Shown here piece after piece: positions 36,489 to 44,807 of a stretch of 64,000 nucleotides of DNA. The notes beneath the pieces are model-generated. The model made no database searches. It was given only the letters and a program-made list of their open reading frames with translations, and was not told the DNA's origin. Both the position numbers and the translations under genes were made by a program. This DNA is from an uncultured Methanomicrobiales archaeon. Lineage in GTDB: Archaea; Halobacteriota; Methanomicrobia; Methanomicrobiales; Methanospirillaceae. The first letter of the stretch is position 1, and the number at the start of each line of letters is the position of its first letter. Location: the NCBI GenBank assembly GCA_903832665.1, contig CAILCG010000022.1, positions 108,193 to 172,192 on the forward strand, read 5' to 3'.

Positions 36489-36635
36489 GTGGTAAATGTG
36501 CAGAAAGCCGGTGAGATATACCGGTGTAATGTATGCGGAAATGTGGTGTACGTGCGGGAGACCGGAGGCGGAGAGCTGGTTTGTCACGACGAACCCATGA
36601 TTCTGGTTGGCATGCAGGAGAATAAATCAGGGTAA
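36489..36635 (+). CDS. Desulforedoxin/desulfoferrodoxin N-domain-like protein (48 aa)
   Basis: Starting at GTG 36489 with GGGAGG eight bases upstream, the frame reads VNVQKAGEIYRCNVCGNVVY, then GGGELVCHDEPM. This is the iron-binding fold of desulforedoxin, with CxxC and a second ligand pair before the PM motif. In classical members that pair is Cys-Cys; here it is Cys-His, so iron would see three Cys and one His, or the site is altered. It probably handles oxidative stress with MsrA 200 bases downstream. A start at GTG 36498 is also possible. Confidence 0.75.
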   Translation: MVNVQKAGEIYRCNVCGNVVYVRETGGGELVCHDEPMILVGMQENKSG

Positions 36636-36833
36636 GGTAAATTACCGATATTTCTCGCACCCTGGATTCTTCCCCTAGGTCCAGATTTCTTGAATATCTT
36701 GCCGGGATGAGTTGACGTGGGAGTGTTGCTATGCGGTTGGTTTATTGGATACATTCGTTTGAGTTCGTTGTCAAAGATCCCGGTCTCCGGGCATATACGT
36801 TCACGTTTGGCTGATGAGAAGGAGAGGTAACCT

Positions 36834-37592
36834 ATGGACAAAACACTCTTAAAAGCAACATTTGCAGGTGGCTGTTTCTGGTGTATGCAGCCACCGTTCC
36901 GGAATCTTGAAGGAGTAACGGAAGTGGTATCCGGGTACGCCGGGGGACAAAAAGCCAATCCAAGTTATGAGGAGGTATCTTCCGGCACGACCGGCCACCT
37001 GGAATTGGTGCAGGTTACGTATGATCCGGGAAAAATCACGTATGAGAAACTCCTCGATCTCTTCTGGCAGCAGATCGATCCCACGGATCCCTATGGCCAG
37101 TTTGCTGACAAGGGTTCACAATACCACACGGCAATTTTTTATCACGATGAAGAGCAGAAGCGGCTTGCCGAAGCCTCAAAAAAGAGGCTTGATGAGTCGA
37201 AGAAATTTGATCGTCCTGTTGCAACGGATATACGGCAGTACATGAACTTCTACTCTGCCGAGGAGTACCACCAGGATTATGACAAGAAAAAGCCCGGGCA
37301 ATACCAGACCTACAAGACCCTGTCCGGTCGCGCGTCGTTCATCCAGAAGATCTGGGGAACCAGGAGAACGGTCAAGGTCTATTCAACGCCTGGATGCAAC
37401 AATTGCCGGATGGTAAAGGAGTTCCTGAAAGCAAAATCGGTAGAATTCGATGACATCAATATCGCAGCGGATGAGGACGCAAGGAACTGGCTTATCGAGA
37501 AGACCGGCCACATAGGAGCACCGGTTGTCCAGATTGGGGACGAATTTATCTTCGGATTCGATCCGAAGAAGATGGAAAATCTCTTAAAATAA
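36834..37592 (+). CDS. msrA: Peptide methionine sulphoxide reductase MsrA fused to glutaredoxin
   Basis: A 252-residue two-domain protein. Residues 1-165 are MsrA: AGGCFWCMQPPFRNLEGV holds the catalytic Cys, then SGYAGG and DPYGQFADKGSQYHTAIFYH. From about 178 a glutaredoxin-like domain follows: VKVYSTPGCNNCRMVKEFL with a CxxC dithiol, then GAPVVQIGDEFIFGFD. The fused glutaredoxin would re-reduce MsrA directly. The start at 36834 has GGAGAGG about seven bases upstream. Together with the preceding desulforedoxin-like gene it suggests an oxidative-stress locus. Confidence 0.93.
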   Translation: MDKTLLKATFAGGCFWCMQPPFRNLEGVTEVVSGYAGGQKANPSYEEVSSGTTGHLELVQVTYDPGKITYEKLLDLFWQQIDPTDPYGQFADKGSQYHTAIFYHDEEQKRLAEASKKRLDESKKFDRPVATDIRQYMNFYSAEEYHQDYDKKKPGQYQTYKTLSGRASFIQKIWGTRRTVKVYSTPGCNNCRMVKEFLKAKSVEFDDINIAADEDARNWLIEKTGHIGAPVVQIGDEFIFGFDPKKMENLLK

Positions 37593-37665
37593 GAATCCGC
37601 CAGCAGATAGAATGGAATCAGCGGCGACTGCGTTTATTTTTTCCGGTTTTTGCCGGCATGAAAAA

Positions 37666-39219
37666 TCAGGAGACCGGGTTGTTGGTTTCTTCCCCGGCTG
37701 ATTTTTCTTCCTGCCCTTCGTTTTCCCCTGGCTGAATGGTCTTCATCGAGGGGAACAGGATCACTTCTTTTATCGAGTTATTATTCGTCAACAACATCAC
37801 GAGCCGGTCGATGCCGATACCGACCCCGCCTGTTGGTGGCATACCGTACCCGAGGGCATTGATGAAATCGTAATCGATCATCTGGGCTTCAACATCACCC
37901 ATTCTCCGCTTCTCATCCTGGGCCTCGAAACGGGCCTTCTGGTCGACCGGATCATTGAGTTCCGAGAACCCGTTCCCCACTTCCATACCGTTGATAAAGA
38001 ACTCGAACCGCTCGGTAAATCCTTCCTTTTCGCGATGCCGTTTTGCAAGGGGAGAGTTTTCAACAGGGTAATCGTAGATGAAGGTTGGCTGGATCAGTTT
38101 TCCCTCAACAAGTTCTTCGAAGAACGCGATGAGGAACTCCCGCTGGGATTGCGGTTTATCGGCCTCCGGCACTTTGTGCTGTTTTGCCAGTGAGCGGAGT
38201 TCGTCAACGCTGTGGGCAAAGATATCGATACCTGCGTACTCCTTTACCACGTCTTCCATGGAGATCTTCTTCCAGGGTTTGTTGAAATTAAGGGTGGCTT
38301 CCCCATACGGGATCTCGAGTTTGCCATGGACTGACTGGATGACGGAGGTGATGATGTTCTCGGTCAGTTCCATCATGTCCCGGAAGTCCCGGAATACCCA
38401 GTAGATCTCCACCATGGTGAACTCCGGGTTGTGGTTGGTATCCACGCCCTCGTTCCGGAAGTTTCGTGCGATCTCAAAGACCTTCTCAAACCCTCCCACC
38501 ACGAGACGCTTGAGGTAGAGTTCGGGAGCAATCCGCAGGAAGAGTTTCTGGTCGAGGAAATGATGGTAGGTGGTGAAGGGACGGGCATTTGCCCCGCCGT
38601 ACACCGGCTGGAGGATAGGAGTCTCGAACTCCAAGAAGCCGTTGTCATCGAGGAACCGGCGAATCAGGGCGACAATGCGGCTCCGGTCGCGGAATGTCTG
38701 CCTGCTCTCCTCGTTTGTGATGAGATCGACATATCGCTGGCGGTACCGTTTCTCAACATCAGTCAGTCCGTGGAATTTCTCGGGAAGTGAACAGACCGCT
38801 TTACAGAGCAGGGTAAATGAATCCACCCAGATGGTGATCTCACCGAGCTTGGTCCGGAAGACATGGCCGGTGACACCGATGATGTCGCCCCGCTCAATGT
38901 ACTGGTTGAAGAGTTCGAATTGCTCTTCGCCGAGATCGTTCTTCCGTATGTAGAGCTGGATCTTCCCTACTTCATCCCCAAGATCTGCAAAAATAGTCTT
39001 GCCGTGGTTCCGGACGATATAGATCCTCCCCGCAGTCGTGACGCTTTCCTCACTCTTTTCGTGGGTAATATCGGAAAACCGGGTCTTTATTGCAGAGATG
39101 GTATCCTTACGATCGAACGTGGGAGGGAAGACGTTGATCCCTTTCTCCTGAAGTGAGGTTATTTTATCGAGCCTTGTAATTTCAAATGGAACATTTTCGA
39201 GGGGACCGGTCATCTTCAA
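37666..39219 (-). CDS. lysS: Lysyl-tRNA synthetase, class II
   Basis: 517 residues. An N-terminal OB-fold anticodon domain (TTAGRIYIVRNHGKTIFADL) precedes a class II core with motif 2 ARNFRNEGVDTNHNPEFTMV and motif 3 GGVGIGIDRLVMLLTNNNSI. It charges tRNA-Lys. Many methanogens instead use the unrelated class I LysRS, so presence of class II is informative about this lineage; whether class I also exists cannot be seen here. A 20-residue acidic C-terminal tail is not part of the core. Confidence 0.95.
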   Translation of the reverse strand: MKMTGPLENVPFEITRLDKITSLQEKGINVFPPTFDRKDTISAIKTRFSDITHEKSEESVTTAGRIYIVRNHGKTIFADLGDEVGKIQLYIRKNDLGEEQFELFNQYIERGDIIGVTGHVFRTKLGEITIWVDSFTLLCKAVCSLPEKFHGLTDVEKRYRQRYVDLITNEESRQTFRDRSRIVALIRRFLDDNGFLEFETPILQPVYGGANARPFTTYHHFLDQKLFLRIAPELYLKRLVVGGFEKVFEIARNFRNEGVDTNHNPEFTMVEIYWVFRDFRDMMELTENIITSVIQSVHGKLEIPYGEATLNFNKPWKKISMEDVVKEYAGIDIFAHSVDELRSLAKQHKVPEADKPQSQREFLIAFFEELVEGKLIQPTFIYDYPVENSPLAKRHREKEGFTERFEFFINGMEVGNGFSELNDPVDQKARFEAQDEKRRMGDVEAQMIDYDFINALGYGMPPTGGVGIGIDRLVMLLTNNNSIKEVILFPSMKTIQPGENEGQEEKSAGEETNNPVS

Positions 39220-39371
39220 AACACCACGGTGAGTAGGATACTCGTGTATCGTAATTATGCGGTTCCGGTGGTAATAATACCTTTTTTACTGATTTCTAAA
39301 AACAAAAATTCCGGATTGGTCCGGATTCTGCCTAACCGGGGAAGTCCGGAACAGAAGGAAAAAAGACCCAC

Positions 39372-40733
39372 TTATTCGTTCTTCTGCTTCCTGATCAGTC
39401 CCGAAGCATATTTTGCCAGTCCGTAAACTCCATCAGTCGATGAATGGACCTCGATGAACTCCTCAAAGTCATGGACAGAGATATGGCGGCTCATGAGAAA
39501 TGCCATATATCCTGTAATCAGACCCCCGCCCGGCCCAGCCGCACAGACGCCATTGATCGTACCATTATCTTTGTTGAGAAGGATCTTAGCAAGGCCCGTG
39601 TCTCTTGACGGAACTTTCCAGAACGTGCCGGGTCCGGCCGGGCCCGGGATTGCAAGCGATGCAGACCCCTCCTCCCCAGTGCAGCAAAATGCAAGTTCCT
39701 GCGAGAGATTGAGCGATTGCGGGATGTACCGGTAATCGATGGCGCGGGGGATGCCGAGGATGTTATCCGCAGCAACAATACCCTGGTGCCGGGCCACTGG
39801 TGTCAGGTAGGGCGGACCAACCACATCCCCGCAGGCATACACCTCAGGAACACTGGTCTGCATGTGCCCGTCAACGATGATCTCACCCCATGCACCTTTT
39901 TTTATGCCGCTGATCATCTCTGAGCGCGGGACCAGTCCTGCTGCGATCAGGACCGTATCGGTTTCGTGCATGCAAGTCTCTCCTTCTTTCTCCAGCGTGA
40001 GTGTCTCTACCCGGGAACTCCCGTTTATTGACTGGACCTGGGTTTTTTCCTGGATATCTACTGCTGCGAGATCCTTAAGGGCAATTACCCGGAGGTGCTT
40101 ATCGATATCTTTCAGGAACCCGCTCCTGCAGAGGAGCGTGACTTCACTGCCGAAGGTGCTGAAAATGTAGGCAAATTCGGCAGCCATCACTCCTCCCCCG
40201 ATGATTGAGAGTTTTTTGGGGATTTTCTCAAGGTTATAGAGGGAATGGGGGGTGAACACCTCAGGAAGATCGATTCCCAGGATCTCCGGGAGATGGGGTC
40301 GTGATCCGGTGGCTGCAATTACGGAATCAGCCCCAATCTTCTCATCCTCCAGAAAGACGGTCTTTCCCTCGAGCCGACCGGTTTTTCCGTAGATAATGTC
40401 TACCCCGGCTGACTTCGTTTCAGCATCGAGCACCGATGCGATCGTAGCCTGGATTGCATGCATCTCTGCGAGCATTTTGGAGAAATTAAGCACGGGAGAT
40501 GCGTCCAGTATTCCGAGACGCCCGAATGTGTGGAACGAATGGATTGTGCGGGCGACGTCATTCAGGGCACATACCGGCATGCAGCCAAAATGGAGACACT
40601 GGCCCCCGATACCTGCAAGCCCCCCGCGTTCGATAAGCCGGACCTTTTTGCCGGCGGACGCAAGGCGGATCGATGCGATCCTGCCAGCAGGACCGCCACC
40701 CAGAACAACGATCGTGGGATTTTTACGTATCAT
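39372..40733 (-). CDS. FAD-dependent pyridine nucleotide-disulphide oxidoreductase (dihydrolipoamide dehydrogenase-like)
   Basis: A 453-residue flavoprotein. The FAD site is VVLGGGPAGRIASIRLASAG, the redox-active pair is GGQCLHFGCMPVCALND (CxxxxC), and the NAD(P) site is IIGGGVMAAEFAYIFSTFG. VYACGDVVGPPYLTPVARHQ is the second FAD motif. The C-terminal dimerisation domain lacks the usual HxxxxE ending of true dihydrolipoamide dehydrogenases; the end reads HSSTDGVYGLAKYASG. The disulphide substrate (thioredoxin-like, CoA or mercuric) is not clear. No 2-oxoacid dehydrogenase genes are nearby. Confidence 0.85.
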   Translation of the reverse strand: MIRKNPTIVVLGGGPAGRIASIRLASAGKKVRLIERGGLAGIGGQCLHFGCMPVCALNDVARTIHSFHTFGRLGILDASPVLNFSKMLAEMHAIQATIASVLDAETKSAGVDIIYGKTGRLEGKTVFLEDEKIGADSVIAATGSRPHLPEILGIDLPEVFTPHSLYNLEKIPKKLSIIGGGVMAAEFAYIFSTFGSEVTLLCRSGFLKDIDKHLRVIALKDLAAVDIQEKTQVQSINGSSRVETLTLEKEGETCMHETDTVLIAAGLVPRSEMISGIKKGAWGEIIVDGHMQTSVPEVYACGDVVGPPYLTPVARHQGIVAADNILGIPRAIDYRYIPQSLNLSQELAFCCTGEEGSASLAIPGPAGPGTFWKVPSRDTGLAKILLNKDNGTINGVCAAGPGGGLITGYMAFLMSRHISVHDFEEFIEVHSSTDGVYGLAKYASGLIRKQKNE

Positions 40734-40798
40734 TTCAGGAAAAAACTACTATTGAACGGACCTTGTTCTCCCCGTGCGAGACCAGGTACCATGTGAGA

Positions 40799-41755
40799 TC
40801 AGAAGACTTCGCAGCCTTCGTCCATGGGTTCTGAGAGCAGTTCGCCGGTGAATGCGTTCACTTCGACAATCTTCTTGCCCCGGATCTGCCAGACCGGGAT
40901 ATAGATCTGCTTGGAATCGATGGTGATATTTTTCCGGTCGGGTTTCAGGATCTTCTCTTCATAGAAGATTGCATCGCCCTTCTCCTGCTTGATCCGTACT
41001 TTCTGGGTGAGCCGTTCGATCAACTCAACAACGATCCGCTCTGATGCCTCATCCTTACGGATATGGGAGTCACAGATATCGGCCCCATTGGGAATCTCAG
41101 TCTCTTCAATCTGCTTCCCGTCGAGATCAATCCGGATGCCGTTGATTGCATTGATTGCACCCCAGCCGTCTGCATCAAACGGGATCCTGCGGTCTTTGTA
41201 CACCTGCTCCCCGCTGCTGGTGTAGTGGAACAGAAAATGGGGGATGAATCGCAGTTTTGCCACACCCTGCACACCGGCGGTGCGGATCGCAGCCTGCTCG
41301 GTGATTTTTATCGGGAGGTGGGGTATGGTGATACCCGAGGGTTCTTCTTCTTTGGCTGCTGCCGCTGCGGTGACTGCTGCTTTTTTGGCCTTTGTCGGCG
41401 TGAGATCCAGGGACAGTTCACGGTCGAGAATATCTGCAAGGACTGCTTCTCCGGTATACCGGACAAACTCATCAACTCCCCACTGGATGCAGTTATCCGT
41501 TAGGATCTCCTTTTCCATGGTGAACAATAGTTTTTTACAGTTCATCTCATGGTCATCGATCATGAGGCTGTAATTGGTCTTGTCGAACTGTCCGATCAGA
41601 TCCTTGTCGTTCGAACAGAGCACCAGCAGGCAGGTGCTGTCACGCACTGCAGAGAGGTCAAGAGGGTCATCAACCTCTTCAACCTCATACCGTGCCGCTT
41701 CAAGAATGAGTCGCATCGCATTCTTGGCTTTTTCCCGCATATCGTGTTCCATCAT
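40799..41755 (-). CDS. Uncharacterised conserved archaeal protein
   Basis: A 318-residue soluble protein with no motif I recognise. The N-terminal 110 residues have DSTCLLVLCSNDKDLIG and DDHEMNCKKLLFTMEKEIL, hinting at an alpha/beta nuclease-like fold. A short Ala/Glu-rich linker (about 130-145) separates this from a strand-rich C-terminal half (FIPHFLFHYTSSGEQVY, KQIYIPVWQIRGKKIVEVNA). Its start is only 42 bases from the divergent NrpR-like gene, so promoters must overlap or lie inside the genes. Similar proteins occur in related methanogens, judging from style; function unknown. Confidence 0.6.
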   Translation of the reverse strand: MMEHDMREKAKNAMRLILEAARYEVEEVDDPLDLSAVRDSTCLLVLCSNDKDLIGQFDKTNYSLMIDDHEMNCKKLLFTMEKEILTDNCIQWGVDEFVRYTGEAVLADILDRELSLDLTPTKAKKAAVTAAAAAKEEEPSGITIPHLPIKITEQAAIRTAGVQGVAKLRFIPHFLFHYTSSGEQVYKDRRIPFDADGWGAINAINGIRIDLDGKQIEETEIPNGADICDSHIRKDEASERIVVELIERLTQKVRIKQEKGDAIFYEEKILKPDRKNITIDSKQIYIPVWQIRGKKIVEVNAFTGELLSEPMDEGCEVF

Positions 41756-41797
41756 ACATAAATTGCCTTACTCTTATAGAACAATTTTTCTATTGAT

Positions 41798-42562
41798 ATG
41801 TCCGAGATTAGTACGATGACCCTCCCGCTGAAGTTTGTCAACCATAATATCGAAGATTTTGCCATCCAGGTAACGTTCGATCCAGCTGCGGGAGAAGGAA
41901 AGGTTGTGTACAACCTCTCGCTGATAAAAAATGAAGATCTTGATTTTGCAATATCCATCCTCAAAGATGCAAATAAAACCGGGGTCAGTGTCAGCGGGAT
42001 GGTCAAATTCTATGCTTCCGGGGAAAAAGTAGCGGATTTTGTGATCCCGAATGGATTGACCGGCATCTGCACGATGTGCAGCATCACGTTTGACGGTCTC
42101 TTAATCAGGAGAGGCATTCCCATAAACCCGATAGGGGGCGGGGTTGTTGAGATAGAGAACAGGACTCCCATCCGCTTTACCCATATCATCATGTACGAGC
42201 ACACGACCATCGATCCGCTGCAGGTGCTCATATCCCAGAAGACCACCTCGGTCACCAATGTTATGCGCAGAGGGAGCGGGAATATTCTTGCAAATATCCG
42301 GGAATTCCATATGGAAGCAGAGCCCCTCGTCGGAAGTGTGCTCGATGAACTCGCAAGCAGCAGTTATACCGGGATCCTTGAAGTGGGTATGCCAAACCTG
42401 TCCCTCCTCGGGGTACCGGTAAGCCCGCAGTATATTGGTATTGCGGCAGTTGGCGGCACAAATCCGATGGCCGCGATCCGTGAAGGGGGACGCTGGGTCC
42501 AGACACAGGCGATGAAGGGTCTCATGGACATCCGGCTGATGGATGAGATCCGGAATTATTAA
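41798..42562 (+). CDS. NrpR-like regulator (single DUF128 domain, no helix-turn-helix)
   Basis: The 254 residues match the NrpR/DUF128 fold: PINPIGGGVVEIENRTPIRF, then FTHIIMYEHTTIDPLQVLIS, SVTNVMRRGSGNILANIREF and LGVPVSPQYIGIAAVGGTNP. NrpR is the methanogen nitrogen repressor that responds to 2-oxoglutarate. This protein has one such domain and no N-terminal winged helix, like the NrpRII partner described in Methanosarcina, so it should need a DNA-binding partner (NrpRI-type) elsewhere. A later start (MTLPLKF, 41816) is possible. It converges on the TrmB-like gene. Confidence 0.85.
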   Translation: MSEISTMTLPLKFVNHNIEDFAIQVTFDPAAGEGKVVYNLSLIKNEDLDFAISILKDANKTGVSVSGMVKFYASGEKVADFVIPNGLTGICTMCSITFDGLLIRRGIPINPIGGGVVEIENRTPIRFTHIIMYEHTTIDPLQVLISQKTTSVTNVMRRGSGNILANIREFHMEAEPLVGSVLDELASSSYTGILEVGMPNLSLLGVPVSPQYIGIAAVGGTNPMAAIREGGRWVQTQAMKGLMDIRLMDEIRNY

Positions 42563-42584
42563 CAAAAAAAATAGTGAAACGGGT

Positions 42585-43373
42585 TTATTCCGGTTTTTTT
42601 GCCCAATCCACGATAAGGTTGTAGTACCGTGAAAAGAAGCGGATAAACCCTTCAGCTTCAGAAAAAAGTGCTACTGCATCCTCTTTTCCGGTTCCCAGTA
42701 TGACGAGCACGCGCAGGTTGTCGACAATGCAGATGCCCCCGGCCATCATATCCTTGACCTGGTCAAGTTCGCGGGGATAATCCGGGTGTTTTTTGACATA
42801 GATTCGCATCTTACCTGCATTCCCGTATGCCCCCTCGTGGGTGACGATCTCAACATCAGCAAATTCCGCCCTTTCTTCGAGGATTCCCACGATCTCTGGT
42901 GAAATGATCTGGGGATGGGCGATGATGTGGATATCATGGCTGGCAGTGTGTATGATCTCGGTGAGTTTTCTCTGTATGTTCTCGATCCCAAAAACATTCC
43001 AGATCAGCTCTTCGCTGCTCTGTTCATGGCGGATTCGCTCCCGCTGTATTGATGACAGGATTTCGCGGGCATCGGCAGCATCGCGTTCGATGCCGCCCAG
43101 CAATAATGCAACTCCTTCATCCGGTGAAAGAGCAGCGAATCGCTTGGGGGTTGAGCGGGCCACCGAAACGAGTTTCTTTTCCTGGAGTTGATCGAGTACC
43201 GGGTATACTGATGCGCGCGGAACAGTGGATATCTCATGAATCTCGCTGGCGGTTGCACTTACTACTTTTAAAAGAGCAATATATACTTGGGCCTCATATT
43301 TTGTTAAACCGAGAGATTTGAGGCAGTCAATAACCTTTGCAGAACCGGGAGGGGGAGATCTCATTTGAAACAT
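42585..43373 (-). CDS. TrmB-family transcriptional regulator
   Basis: A 262-residue protein. Residues 12-90 are the TrmB winged helix: VIDCLKSLGLTKYEAQVYIA, then ATASEIHEISTVPRASVYPV and LDQLQEKKLVSV. The rest is a regulatory domain with a phospholipase D-like region (DIHIIAHPQIISPEIV; GGICIVDNLRVLVILG). TrmB members respond to sugars and other small ligands. The gene is divergent from the S-layer-like gene at 43431, and a perfect 9-4-9 inverted repeat lies between, so it probably controls itself and that neighbour. A second start at 43364 is possible. Confidence 0.85.
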   Translation of the reverse strand: MFQMRSPPPGSAKVIDCLKSLGLTKYEAQVYIALLKVVSATASEIHEISTVPRASVYPVLDQLQEKKLVSVARSTPKRFAALSPDEGVALLLGGIERDAADAREILSSIQRERIRHEQSSEELIWNVFGIENIQRKLTEIIHTASHDIHIIAHPQIISPEIVGILEERAEFADVEIVTHEGAYGNAGKMRIYVKKHPDYPRELDQVKDMMAGGICIVDNLRVLVILGTGKEDAVALFSEAEGFIRFFSRYYNLIVDWAKKPE

Positions 43374-43397
43374 GACTTTATATCCTGCAATATTAAA

Positions 43398-43419
43398 TGT
43401 TGTTATAATAATAACAACA
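43398..43419. promoter_or_regulatory. Perfect inverted repeat, candidate TrmB operator
   Basis: TGTTGTTAT, four bases (AATA), then ATAACAACA: a perfect 9-4-9 inverted repeat, 22 bases long. It sits between the divergent TrmB-like gene and the COG1361 surface protein gene and overlaps the region where both promoters must lie. Autoregulation by the adjacent TrmB-like protein is the obvious inference. Confidence 0.6.
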
Positions 43420-43430
43420 AGGGATGGGCA

Positions 43431-44807
43431 ATGAAATATCCAAAAATAATCCTTATTTTCCTCGTGCTGTCGCTTCTTGGTGTCTCACCGGTCATGGCCC
43501 TGACAACTTATGTGGACGGGAGTCCGCATATGTATGCGCTAATCTCGGGAACCAATGAATTTTCGCCCGGACAGGACGTGGTCATTACCCTGATTGTGCA
43601 GAATCGTGGCGTGAGTACCATGAAGAATGCATGGGTTGGTGGAAACAACCCGGTACCCGTCACCATCCGTCCCGATCATTCCCAGGATCTTACGGGGGAT
43701 CAATACGCGATCTGGCGGGGCAACGGGAACATCCCCCGCGATGATCTTCCCACCACTGCAAAGATGGTGATGGTCGGGCTCTCACCAGGGAACTCACCCC
43801 TCATAATAAAAACCGACCCCCAGAATATCGGCGATATTGCCACGCAGGGCTTCAAGACCGTGAAGATCTCTGCAAAAATCCCCGCCAATGCCTCAAGCGA
43901 CGAATACCAGCTCCCCCTGACAATCGGGTACACGTACCTTGCACAGGCTGACGAGCTTGCCGCTGATGTCCTCCAGTCCCAGTACGTCCGGAGAAACGAG
44001 ACCTTCCCCATCTCTATCCGGATCAAACCCCTGGTGAATATCGACATTCTCCAGGCCGTACCGGAGAACCTGAACGTGGGAAGTGGCGGTTATCTTAACC
44101 TGACCATAAAAAATACCGGGTCTGAAGATGGGAAGAAAGCAACGGTGAAGATCCTCCGCAATGGACAGAGCCCGATTATTCCCACTGACAGCAGTGTTTT
44201 TGTCGGGGATTTCCCCTCCAACGGGGTCATCACCTGCCGGTACAAGGTAGCGGTATCGGGAGATGCAGCACAACAGACCTATCCGGTTGATGTAGCAGTC
44301 ACGTATGAAAACCGGTATGGCGATATTGTCACTTCTGCTACGGACACCGTGGGTATTCCTGTGGGCGGAAAACTGACCTTCTCAGTACCCTCAGCATCGC
44401 CACGCATCGTACCCGGCTCGGACTCGGTTATCATGGTAGTATACAAAAATACCGGTGACACAACGGCGTACCATGCACAGGCCCGGATTTCCGTAGTCGA
44501 CCCCTTTACCAGTTCCGATGACACTTCCTATCTCGGCGATATAAAACCGGGTGAAAATGTTACCGCCCGGTACCAGATACAAGCTGGCGACGAAGCCGAT
44601 ATCAAGACCTACCTGCTGGACGCGGAAATCCGATACCGCGACGCACTGGACAGCAGCCAGGTTTCCGATACATTCAAGGTACCGGTCATCGTCGAGCCAA
44701 AACCCGCCTCCAGCGGTCTGGTATCGATGCTCCCCGCCCTTGCTCTCATTGCACTTATTGCCATTGGCGCCGGGTATTATTTACTTGTAATGAGAAAGAA
44801 GAAGTGA
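43431..44807 (+). CDS. COG1361-type secreted S-layer-like protein
   Basis: The start at ATG 43431 gives a signal peptide (KIILIFLVLSLLGVSPVMA), and GGGATGGG lies before it; the open frame upstream overlaps the TrmB start and is not used. The 458 residues contain three CARDB/COG1361-type beta domains, seen as EFSPGQDVVITLIVQNRG, VGSGGYLNLTIKNTGSEDGK and VPGSDSVIMVVYKNTGD. A C-terminal membrane helix (ALIALIAIGAGYYLLV) with a basic tail anchors it, the domains facing outward. An archaeal surface or envelope-associated role is inferred. The second PGI follows immediately. Confidence 0.85.
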   Translation: MKYPKIILIFLVLSLLGVSPVMALTTYVDGSPHMYALISGTNEFSPGQDVVITLIVQNRGVSTMKNAWVGGNNPVPVTIRPDHSQDLTGDQYAIWRGNGNIPRDDLPTTAKMVMVGLSPGNSPLIIKTDPQNIGDIATQGFKTVKISAKIPANASSDEYQLPLTIGYTYLAQADELAADVLQSQYVRRNETFPISIRIKPLVNIDILQAVPENLNVGSGGYLNLTIKNTGSEDGKKATVKILRNGQSPIIPTDSSVFVGDFPSNGVITCRYKVAVSGDAAQQTYPVDVAVTYENRYGDIVTSATDTVGIPVGGKLTFSVPSASPRIVPGSDSVIMVVYKNTGDTTAYHAQARISVVDPFTSSDDTSYLGDIKPGENVTARYQIQAGDEADIKTYLLDAEIRYRDALDSSQVSDTFKVPVIVEPKPASSGLVSMLPALALIALIAIGAGYYLLVMRKKK

